From positions 1 to 7,184 of the forward strand of contig CAYVDB010000024.1 in NCBI GenBank assembly GCA_964450705.1: DNA of 7,184 nt, given 5' to 3'. Shown here one piece after another: positions 1-5,323 of the stretch. Every line of letters begins with the position of its first letter. Positions within the stretch are counted from its first letter, which is position 1. Below the pieces are notes generated by a model. That model was not told the origin of the DNA. It worked only from the letters and a program-made list of their open reading frames with translations, and did no database searches. The position numbers and the translations under genes are program-made. The DNA is from CAYVDB01 sp964450705. GTDB taxonomy: Bacteria; Patescibacteriota; Minisyncoccia; Phycocordibacterales; Zambryskibacteraceae.

Positions 1-318
1 TGTATGGTCCGTGTCTCAGTACCATCGGTGGGGGTCAGCCTCTCAGCTCCCCTAGCCGTCATTGCCTTGGTAGGCCATTACCCTACCAACTAGCTGATAG
101 CCCGCAGGCCTTTCCTTTAGCGATAAATCTTTACTCCGAAGAGACTATCAAGTATTAGCGAACCTTTCGGCTCGTTATTCCTGACTAAAGGGGAAGTTCC
201 TACGTGTTACTACCTCGTTTGCCACTGCACTTCGGCTTGCGCCTCAGTACCGTTTGACTTGCATGCCTTATCCACGCCGCCAGCGTTCATCCTGAGCTAG
301 GATCAAACTCTCACAAAA
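1..318 (-). rRNA. rrs: 16S ribosomal RNA, 5' part (runs off left edge)
   Basis: Read on the minus strand, the sequence contains AGAGTTTGATCCTAGCTCAG followed by a GATGAACGCTGGCGGCGTGG segment, the classic 5' end of bacterial 16S rRNA. It ends at the left edge in ACTGAGACACGGACCATACA, equivalent to the E. coli 320-340 region, so about the first 320 nt are present. Position 1 is placed by analogy with E. coli (7 nt before AGAGTTTG), so the exact end is approximate. The GTGGATAAGGCATGCAAGTC segment and the CCTAG variant of the 27F primer site point to Patescibacteria/Parcubacteria; this affiliation is from memory of the group, not an alignment. The rest of the operon lies outside the window. Confidence 0.97.
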
Positions 319-334
319 AATTCCGTAAACGGAA
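315..334 (-). terminator. Terminator-like hairpin just before mature 16S
   Basis: On the minus strand TTCCG-TTTA-CGGAA is followed at once by six T, the shape of a short intrinsic terminator. It sits immediately upstream of, and overlaps, the predicted 16S 5' end. The stem is only 5 bp, so it may be weak, or it may be part of the leader structure used in rRNA maturation or antitermination. The shape is seen directly; the role is inferred. Confidence 0.4.
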
Positions 335-535
335 CCAGAATGGAGCAAAATAAAGGATACTATTCTTTATTTAAACTCTGATGTGTTTGTCTTCGCTCTT
401 TCGAATCACTTTGAAATATATTTGAACTTGCACGCCCCGCACGCATTGTGCGGGAACGTTCTCATATAACAAGATTTCAATGAACTCTCTAAAACCGCCC
501 CTAGCCCTTCGACTTTCGTAGAGGACAAGAGACAG
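319..535 (-). other. 16S rRNA leader (5' external transcribed region)
   Basis: About 215 nt lie between the predicted transcription start (near 535) and the mature 16S 5' end. No convincing gene is seen on either strand. On the minus strand the leader contains a perfect 7-bp hairpin, CCCGCAC-AATGC-GTGCGGG (436-454), and ends in a terminator-like hairpin (315-334). In other bacteria such leaders hold antitermination and processing signals; I do not see a clear boxA (TGCTCTTTAACA-like) here. The boundaries depend on the promoter call at 542-569. Confidence 0.6.
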
Positions 536-541
536 GCCTGT

Positions 542-569
542 ATTATATAGATACATAAGAGAGAGTCAA
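542..569 (-). promoter_or_regulatory. rRNA promoter (TTGACT-N16-TATAAT)
   Basis: On the minus strand there is a -35 TTGACT (564-569), a 16-nt spacer and a perfect -10 TATAAT (542-547), directed into the 16S gene. The near-consensus match and position make this the probable rRNA operon promoter. The start site is expected near 535. It is back to back with a plus-strand promoter whose -35 begins at 593. Confidence 0.8.
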
Positions 570-577
570 CCCCTCAA

Positions 578-596
578 TCAAACTAGGTTAGTTTGA
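578..596. promoter_or_regulatory. Perfect 8-bp inverted repeat between divergent promoters
   Basis: TCAAACTA-GGT-TAGTTTGA is a perfect 8-bp inverted repeat with a 3-nt centre. It lies 8 bp upstream of the rRNA -35 box and covers the first four bases of the -35 box (593-598) of the divergent non-coding RNA promoter. That position fits an operator for a dimeric DNA-binding protein able to act on both promoters. The repeat is seen directly; a regulatory role is inference, and no regulator gene lies nearby. Confidence 0.45.
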
Positions 597-620
597 CAAA
601 AAATACTTTATAAGTAGACT
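593..620 (+). promoter_or_regulatory. Promoter of candidate non-coding RNA (TTGACA-N16-TAGACT)
   Basis: A perfect -35 TTGACA (593-598), a 16-nt spacer and a -10 TAGACT (615-620) point into the structured region that follows. The predicted start is near 627. The -10 has two mismatches to consensus, including a C in place of the fifth A, but the -35 and spacing match the other promoters in this window. Confidence 0.65.
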
Positions 621-626
621 GGTCTC

Positions 627-937
627 CAGTTGCACTTTGACTTGGGGTCTGACTCGACCGCTTCAGTACCGGCACCCTCTGCGAGACGTCCTCAACATGA
701 GGAGTAATCGAGTTAGTCTAGTTCTGAAGAGTCCCCTCTCTGCTCCTAATGAGATAGGAGCACTCGTTGACGAACAGAGTGATGTTAGGAGAGGGCCGTA
801 TGGGCTCTTGACCGCTTACGCGTCGGTCGTCTTTGGGTAGACCGCTCTCACCGGTGTAGCATATCCAAGACAAGCCTGTCCAAGGAACACCCAAGTCACC
901 CCCATTCCCCCAACTACCCAGTTGGGGGAATTTTTTA
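627..937 (+). ncRNA. Unassigned structured non-coding RNA, about 310 nt
   Basis: This stretch has a promoter upstream (593-620), a strong intrinsic terminator at its 3' end (904-936) and extensive complementarity between. Helices I can pair by eye: closing helix 638-646/890-898 (9 bp, TGACTTGGG with CCCAAGTCA); 649-657/708-716 (9 bp, one G-U) enclosing hairpin 689-694/698-703; 727-734/802-809 (8 bp, one G-U) continuing through 735-740/789-794 and capped by hairpin 741-748/755-762 (8 bp); 810-814/824-828, which competes with 824-828/840-844; and 869-872/877-880. I do not recognise the family. It lacks the RNase P core (GGAAAGTCC, ACAGAA), the tmRNA ends (GGNTTCGAC; GTTCGAATC-CCA), the SRP GGAA-loop motif, and the simple bubble shape of 6S RNA. 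An open frame starting from TTG at 637 exists but looks accidental. Independence is supported because secDF is convergent and the rRNA is divergent. Confidence 0.65.
904..936 (+). terminator. Intrinsic terminator of the non-coding RNA
   Basis: A 12-bp perfect stem (904-915 with 920-931) closes an ACCC loop and runs straight into six T (931-936). There is no T-run on the other side, so it is directed to the plus strand. The T-tract touches the secF stop codon (935-937), so the two convergent transcripts meet with no gap. The same hairpin directly follows secF and may also help end that mRNA or protect its 3' end. Confidence 0.9.
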
Positions 938-1849
938 TTTCTTTCGTGAGAATTTTTCTAGAGAAACAAGAAGTGGAGAAGCTATAAATATAGACGAGTA
1001 TGTTCCTACAACAACGCCAACAAGGAGAATAAATGCGAAACTCTGTGTTGAAGAACTCCCTATCAAAAGAAGGGCAAGAAGAGTAATAAAAATAGTCACT
1101 GAAGTGTTAATAGAGCGCCCCATCGTCTCTCGCAAACTTTTTCCAACAGTCACCTCAAAATCTTCTGTTGTATGAGTCTCTTCATTGATACGAAGATGCT
1201 CGCGGACTCGATCAAAAACGACAATCGTATCGTGGACTGAATACCCAAGTATGGCAAGAAGAGCAGTAACAAAAAGAAGATCTATTTCCCACCCAAAGAC
1301 ACTTCCTAAGGTTATATAGACTCCGGTAGGTATAGCCACATCGTGGAAGAGAGCAATAATAGTCGCAAGACCATACTTCCAAGAAGAAACTGGTTTTGAC
1401 ACTTTCCTAAAGGCAAAGGTAATAAAGAGTACAATCGAAAGTATAACTGCAACTATTGCAATATACGATTTTCGCTTCAAGCTTTCTCCGACAATCGGGC
1501 CCACAGAATTAAATCTCTCTTCCTTTATCGACAACTTTCCATCTTGAGACAGAATCGCAAGAATACTTGCCTTACCTTGCTGAGAGATTTCTTTTGAGCG
1601 CAAGACGACTCTATCTTCGCCGGTGGGACGCAAAGAGAAATTCCCCAAATCTACCGAACTAAGACTAGCTAGACTTTCGCGTAAGACAGAAATCTCCGGG
1701 CGAGGGTCTTCATAGCGAACCTCTAAAATTGAACCCCCCAGAAAATCTGTGCTTACATGGAAACCAAAAAATACAGGAGCAAGGAAAGAAAGCACCATCA
1801 AAAGGAAAGAGATCGTAAAAAATATTTTTCTGCGAGTAACTATATACAT
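935..1849 (-). CDS. secF: Protein translocase subunit SecF
   Basis: SecF pairs with SecD in the membrane and uses the proton gradient to help pull exported proteins out of the SecYEG channel. The 304-aa protein has the family layout: one N-terminal membrane segment (about 9-28), the DFLGGSILEV motif (35-44) opening the extracytoplasmic domain, a VGP motif near 117, and five C-terminal membrane segments from about 129. The signature GYSVHDTIVVFDRVREHL is at 202-219 and the conserved R-x-INTS stretch at 245-250. Length is normal for SecF. It starts 12 nt after the secD stop with no clear Shine-Dalgarno sequence, so it is co-transcribed and perhaps translationally coupled. The stop is TAA and overlaps the T-tract of the opposing terminator. 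Confidence 0.96.
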   Translation of the reverse strand: MYIVTRRKIFFTISFLLMVLSFLAPVFFGFHVSTDFLGGSILEVRYEDPRPEISVLRESLASLSSVDLGNFSLRPTGEDRVVLRSKEISQQGKASILAILSQDGKLSIKEERFNSVGPIVGESLKRKSYIAIVAVILSIVLFITFAFRKVSKPVSSWKYGLATIIALFHDVAIPTGVYITLGSVFGWEIDLLFVTALLAILGYSVHDTIVVFDRVREHLRINEETHTTEDFEVTVGKSLRETMGRSINTSVTIFITLLALLLIGSSSTQSFAFILLVGVVVGTYSSIFIASPLLVSLEKFSRKK

Positions 1850-1861
1850 GAAATTAGTTCT

Positions 1862-3187
1862 TTAATTATTTATTCCGAAAAAACCAGAACCAAACAAGAA
1901 ACGAGCGAAAGGTCTCTCTGCTTTAATTCCTAACGCAAAAAGAAATGTCCTAGACGCTGTTATTGCTGTAAACATTGAAACAAAAACTCCAACCCCGAGT
2001 GTAAGCGCAAAACCTTTCACGGCAGAAGTTCCGAGCCAAAAAAGAATAATTGCAGTAATTATTGAAGATATATTTGAATCTCTTATAGAAAGCCACGCTC
2101 GATGAAACCCTTCATGAATTGCAGAATCAAGATCCCTTCCATTGCGAAGCTCCTCCTTGGTACGCTCGAATATTAAAACGTTGGCATCAACCGCCATCCC
2201 AATAGAGAGAATAAACCCTGCAAGGCCAGCCGCCGTCAGAGTAACCGGTATCAAAGCAAAAAGAGAAAGAGATATAAGCGTGTATAAGATAAGCGCAATC
2301 ACAGAAATTAAACCCGGAAGTCTATACCAGAGAATCATAAAAAGCGACAAAAGAATGAAGCCTAGAATCCCCGCTCGAACGCCAGCGTTGAGCGCTTCTT
2401 CACCGAGAGTTGCCCCAACGGTTGCTGTGCTTACAAGCTCAATGGGGACTGGAAGTGCCCCGAAGTTCAAATCTTTTACAACTTCTTTTGCGGTCTGAGG
2501 ATCATACCCAGTTATAACAGCTGAACCATTATCTATTTCATCCTGGATAGTAGGAGCCTGTTTTAGTTCACCGTCAAGAAAGATCGCAAGCGTCTTCCCA
2601 ATATTTTCTCGAGTAAGCTTAGCAAGTAAATCACGCCCCTCTTCATTAAACTCAATTGCTACAAGAGTTTTATTTGTATTCGGCTCAAATTGTATAGATG
2701 CTCTTTTTAGAAGCATACCTGTTATCCCTGTCGGAGCATACACCTCATCAAGACTAAGTTTTGCTACTTCTTCAGGAGAAAGATCTCGAACTCCTTCTTT
2801 TTCGATTCGAAATTCGAGCTGTGGAGTTTTGCCAATAAGCTCAATTGCCCTTTGAGTATCTGTAATATTTGGAAGCTCAACAATAAGACGATGATCGTTA
2901 TTCCCTGAAACTAAACCAGCCCCCTCGATTTGTATCAAAGGCTCCGAAACCCCAAAGGTGTTGATTCTTCGCTCGATTACCTCTCGAAGAGTTTCCATTG
3001 AGCTCCTAATATCTTTTGATTCTATCTTTGAGACATCAGCCCGATAAATGAGTTCGGTCCCTCCTACAAGATCAAGCCCATAGGTAAAAGGAAAACGACC
3101 ACCAGGATCATTTGATAATTTCAAGAAAAAACTGAGACCAATAATAAGAAGAACTAGGGCAATACTTCCGATTCGGTATTTATTCAT
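1862..3187 (-). CDS. secD: Protein translocase subunit SecD
   Basis: SecD is the larger partner of SecF in the proton-driven Sec accessory complex. The 441-aa protein has an N-terminal membrane segment (about 7-23), the GLDLVGG motif (37-43), a periplasmic-type P1 region of about 230 residues, the VGATLG stretch (257-262), and five C-terminal membrane segments. The hallmark SIGMAVDANVLIFERTKEE lies at 328-346; the Asp in it (334) corresponds to the residue tied to proton use in this family. At 441 aa it is much shorter than E. coli SecD (615 aa), with a reduced P1 domain, as often seen in small genomes. The ATG at 3187 sits only 6 nt after a good -10 box, so the mRNA is probably leaderless. 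Stop is TAA. Confidence 0.96.
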   Translation of the reverse strand: MNKYRIGSIALVLLIIGLSFFLKLSNDPGGRFPFTYGLDLVGGTELIYRADVSKIESKDIRSSMETLREVIERRINTFGVSEPLIQIEGAGLVSGNNDHRLIVELPNITDTQRAIELIGKTPQLEFRIEKEGVRDLSPEEVAKLSLDEVYAPTGITGMLLKRASIQFEPNTNKTLVAIEFNEEGRDLLAKLTRENIGKTLAIFLDGELKQAPTIQDEIDNGSAVITGYDPQTAKEVVKDLNFGALPVPIELVSTATVGATLGEEALNAGVRAGILGFILLSLFMILWYRLPGLISVIALILYTLISLSLFALIPVTLTAAGLAGFILSIGMAVDANVLIFERTKEELRNGRDLDSAIHEGFHRAWLSIRDSNISSIITAIILFWLGTSAVKGFALTLGVGVFVSMFTAITASRTFLFALGIKAERPFARFLFGSGFFGINN

Positions 3188-3193
3188 CCCGTT

Positions 3194-3221
3194 AGTATAG
3201 GGATTTAGAGCTAAAAATCAA
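3194..3221 (-). promoter_or_regulatory. secD promoter, predicted leaderless start
   Basis: On the minus strand there is a -35 TTGATT (3216-3221), a 16-nt spacer and a -10 TATACT (3194-3199). Only six bases separate the -10 from the secD ATG, so transcription should begin at or within a base or two of the start codon. No Shine-Dalgarno sequence is available. A second -10-like TATAAT (3230-3235) overlaps the upstream gene's stop codon but has no good -35. Confidence 0.6.
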
Positions 3222-3230
3222 ACACGAGAA

Positions 3231-4577
3231 TTATATCCCCTCTCGAGACAAAAGAACTTTGAGTGTTCGTATAGCGATCTTCAAATCTAAGAGAAGTGAT
3301 CGGTTTTTTATATAATAAAGATCGTAAGAAAGTTTCTTCTTTGTCTCATCAACTTGAGCAGCAAACTTTGGTGGATCATTGTGGTAAAGTTGCGCCCAAC
3401 CAGAAAGCCCTGGCTTGATAAGATGGCGAATGTTGTAATAAGGAATCTCTTTTTCATAAAGCTTCACTAAGCTTGGTATTTCAGGACGAGGGCCAATCAT
3501 CGAAAGATCCCCTTTGAGCACATTCCAAAGCTGAGGTAATTCGTCAATCCTAGACTTTCGAAGAAATCTGCCTGCCTTTGTTGGCAAAGGGCTCTTTGAG
3601 ATTCCATCACGCTCATCGTGAACACCCATACTGCGAAACTTATAGACGCGAAACACTCTATTATTCCTACCGACTCTATCTTGTGAAAAGAATAGTGGCC
3701 CTCCATCTTCAACTTTGATAGCAATATAAACAAATGGATAGAAAATTAGAGAAATAATACCCAGCAAAGAAGCGAGCGCTATATCCATAAGACGCTTTAC
3801 TATGTCATAACCTTTCTCTACCCCCGAAGCAATATTTTCTAAAAACCAACTATATTTCACTAAAGAAAGTGGTATCCGATCGAAGATGTCCTCATAAATC
3901 CTGTGCATATCTATAAACTTCACCCGAGAAAATATGAGGTTATAGAGCTTAGGTAAAAGCGGTTCGATTTTTTCGTTCTTAAAATCGGCCGCAATAACAT
4001 ATACCCCTTCTGAATAAATACGTGGCAGAATCTCTCCCTCAAAATCAAGGGTTTCCATCCTATCGATATCAAGAGAAGTAATAAAATGCAGATTGTAGCG
4101 GTTGTTATTATTGACTTCACGTTCAAGTTCAACCATTTCTTCTCCAGTGCCAATCAAAAAAGCATTTTCTTTTTTTGAGGTCTCAAAAAGCTGAAAAATA
4201 TAAAGCCTCCACAAAGAGACAAGCGCAAATGAAATAATCAGATGAATAAAAAGTATTGTCTTCGGGGTAATACCGAAATACGGAATTAGATAGAAGAAAA
4301 GAACAGCAATCGCTGAATTAGTGATCTGGGCATTTAAAAGATTCCCCCCGATCTTAGATTTAAGGATTAGCGTGTGCTTTTCGTAAAGGCCAGCAATAAA
4401 AAATACAACAATCCAAACAAGAGCAAGAATCCCAAATGGAACCGCATGGGCTTCCCACATCTCTCTCGAGGGTAATTCAAAATAACGAAAAAGAAGAGCC
4501 CCCCAAAGAGCAAGAAAGAAAGCAATAATGTCACCCACAAGGAGGAAAAGGGGTTCCTTTTTACTAGATAGCTTCAT
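3231..4577 (-). CDS. Polyprenyl-phosphate sugar-phosphate transferase
   Basis: This 448-aa membrane enzyme belongs to the bacterial sugar transferase family (PF02397; WcaJ/WbaP-like). Such enzymes move a sugar-1-phosphate from a nucleotide sugar to undecaprenyl phosphate, the first step in building a surface glycan. The N-terminal part holds about four membrane segments (10-30, 46-64, 87-101, 106-124), then a Rossmann-like domain with GTGEE (143-147). The catalytic part begins with KRLMD (261-265) and a membrane hairpin, followed by KFRSM (313-317), DELPQLWNVLKGDLSMIGPRPE (345-366) and KPGLSGWAQ (388-396). By analogy with PglC, Asp345-Glu346 would be the catalytic pair. The sugar cannot be told from the sequence. 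It is divergent from the EamA/GT4 operon and 43 bp upstream of secD on the same strand. Stop is TAA. Confidence 0.93.
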   Translation of the reverse strand: MKLSSKKEPLFLLVGDIIAFFLALWGALLFRYFELPSREMWEAHAVPFGILALVWIVVFFIAGLYEKHTLILKSKIGGNLLNAQITNSAIAVLFFYLIPYFGITPKTILFIHLIISFALVSLWRLYIFQLFETSKKENAFLIGTGEEMVELEREVNNNNRYNLHFITSLDIDRMETLDFEGEILPRIYSEGVYVIAADFKNEKIEPLLPKLYNLIFSRVKFIDMHRIYEDIFDRIPLSLVKYSWFLENIASGVEKGYDIVKRLMDIALASLLGIISLIFYPFVYIAIKVEDGGPLFFSQDRVGRNNRVFRVYKFRSMGVHDERDGISKSPLPTKAGRFLRKSRIDELPQLWNVLKGDLSMIGPRPEIPSLVKLYEKEIPYYNIRHLIKPGLSGWAQLYHNDPPKFAAQVDETKKKLSYDLYYIKNRSLLLDLKIAIRTLKVLLSREGI

Positions 4578-4591
4578 GAAGCGGTGCCTCT

Positions 4592-4620
4592 ATACTATGC
4601 TGTCGAGGCCTCTTTGGCAA
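4592..4620 (-). promoter_or_regulatory. Promoter of sugar-phosphate transferase gene
   Basis: On the minus strand there is a -35 TTGCCA (4615-4620), a 17-nt spacer and a -10 TAGTAT (4592-4597), 14 nt before the ATG. The mRNA leader would be only about 8 nt. An AGAGG lies 9 nt before the ATG but would be at the very 5' end of the mRNA or cut off. A short inverted repeat, GCCTC (4586-4590) with GAGGC (4605-4609), spans the -10. Confidence 0.45.
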
Positions 4621-4656
4621 CCGGAGAAAAGCCTGTCTATCGTTCAAAAGTTGCGG

Positions 4657-4662
4657 TAAAAT
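4657..4662 (+). promoter_or_regulatory. -10 box of EamA gene, predicted leaderless start
   Basis: TAAAAT ends exactly six bases before the ATG at 4669, the same spacing as in secD, predicting a leaderless mRNA. The -35 is poor (CTGTCT at 4633-4638, 18-nt spacer). No Shine-Dalgarno sequence precedes the ATG. Confidence 0.45.
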
Positions 4663-4668
4663 CAAGCT

Positions 4669-5091
4669 ATGGCACCTTGGGTATCCTTTGCAATCCTCTC
4701 TGCGCTCTGCGCCTCTCTCGTATCGATCTTCGGTAAAATAGGTCTTAAAAATATCGACTCGACACTTGGAACAACTCTTCGCTCACTATTCATGAGTGGA
4801 TTCCTTTTACTTACTTCATTTAGTATTGGCGCATGGAGTAACGCGGAGACAGTCGACAAAAAGGCACTACTTTTTATAGCCCTCTCCGGAATTGCCGGGG
4901 CAACATCATGGCTCTTTTATTTTTGGAGTTTGAAACATGGGCCCGCAGGCAGTGTCGCAGCGCTTGATAGACTATCCATAGTCTTTGTAGTAATCCTTGC
5001 AGCATTCTTCCTTGGCGAAGGAATTACTTGGAAAACTGCCCTTGGATCTCTACTTATTCTCGGAGGAGCAACTCTTTTTGTGTTCAAATAG
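4669..5091 (+). CDS. Half-size EamA-family membrane transporter
   Basis: This 140-aa protein is a single EamA (drug/metabolite transporter superfamily) unit with five predicted membrane segments (about 4-22, 36-55, 66-85, 94-115, 120-139). Full EamA transporters have two such units, so this protein probably works as a dimer. It resembles the COG2510 group of small uncharacterised membrane proteins. Family marks include GKIGLKNIDSTLGTTLRS near the start, WLFYFWSLKHGPAGSVAALDRLS (81-103) and a C-terminal FLGEGITWKTALGSLLILGG (114-133). The substrate is unknown. It is the first gene of a plus-strand operon that goes on into glycosyltransferase sequence; some short DMT proteins flip lipid-linked sugars, so a role in glycan export is possible but only inferred. 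The stop is TAG, one base before the next ATG. Confidence 0.85.
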   Translation: MAPWVSFAILSALCASLVSIFGKIGLKNIDSTLGTTLRSLFMSGFLLLTSFSIGAWSNAETVDKKALLFIALSGIAGATSWLFYFWSLKHGPAGSVAALDRLSIVFVVILAAFFLGEGITWKTALGSLLILGGATLFVFK

Positions 5092-5092
5092 A

Positions 5093-5206
5093 ATGGAGAT
5101 GGAAAAGAAAAAGATCATATATGTAATAACAAAAGGAAATTTTGGCGGCGTGAGCCGGTGGGACGGGACCCGCTGGCGCAAGGCCGGAGCGAGCGCAGGC
5201 GAGTGA
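5093..5206 (+). pseudogene. 5' remnant of a GT4 glycosyltransferase gene
   Basis: An ATG one base after the EamA stop opens a frame whose residues 5-19 (KKIIYVITKGNFGG region) match the first residues of the intact glycosyltransferase that starts at 5275. The match stops at the end of GGCGGC (5149). The frame then runs into GC-rich sequence with a non-glycosyltransferase translation and stops at a TGA (5204-5206), giving only 37 codons. In the shared part five codons differ silently and one changes Val to Ile, so both copies were probably once selected as protein. It is best read as the start of a former paralogue, broken by the GC-rich insertion and loss of the rest. It is not in frame with the intact gene (offset 182 bp). 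Confidence 0.65.
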
Positions 5207-5323
5207 GGCGGGGTCGCGGGATTCACCAGAAGGTGAATACCCGTGAAGCCGCCATGGTAAACACAATATACAACATGAGAAAGAAAATTATTTACATCAT
5301 TACAAAAGGAAATTTTGGCGGCG
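5129..5323 (+). repeat. 22-bp perfect direct repeat flanking the GC-rich element
   Basis: The 22 bases at 5129-5150 recur exactly at 5302-5323, 173 bp downstream; both encode TKGNFGG. Further upstream the two copies differ at most third codon positions. The repeat therefore marks the most conserved part of two related gene starts rather than a simple target-site duplication, though local gene conversion could also have kept it identical. Confidence 0.85.
5144..5253. repeat. GC-rich palindromic element inserted in a glycosyltransferase start
   Basis: About 110 bp, clearly GC-richer than its AT-rich surroundings, lie between the two glycosyltransferase starts. The ends are inverted: GGCGGC (5144-5149) and GCCGCC (5248-5253). 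Inside are GACCCGC (5167-5173) with GCGGGGTC (5208-5215, one bulge), GCGC (5176-5179) with GCGC (5193-5196), and a hairpin CGGG-ATTCACC-AGAA-GGTGAAT-A-CCCG (5217-5243). The composition and nested palindromes look like a miniature repetitive element of the REP or MITE type. No transposase and no clear target duplication are present. The first six bases may belong to the host gene, so the left boundary is uncertain. Whether it is dispersed in the genome cannot be told from one copy. Confidence 0.5.

Noticed and set aside
371..556. 61-codon minus-strand frame in the 16S leader
   Set aside because: Its start lies in the rRNA -10/-35 spacer upstream of the predicted transcription start, and it overlaps the leader hairpin; no recognisable protein features.
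637..840. 67-codon plus-strand frame inside the non-coding RNA
   Set aside because: It starts with TTG, lacks a ribosome binding site, resembles no family I know, and the region is better explained by paired helices.
627..937. tmRNA, RNase P RNA, SRP RNA or 6S RNA identity for the plus-strand RNA
   Set aside because: The diagnostic conserved motifs of each were looked for by eye on both strands and not found; a diverged form cannot be excluded without a covariance-model search.
2142..2498. 118-codon frame antisense to secD
   Set aside because: It is a shadow of secD, whose protein motifs are unmistakable on the other strand.
5158..5274. Upstream extension of the glycosyltransferase (39 more residues from ATG 5158)
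   Set aside because: The extra residues are Arg-rich translation of the GC-rich element and have no family counterpart; homology with the remnant copy begins at the ATG at 5275.
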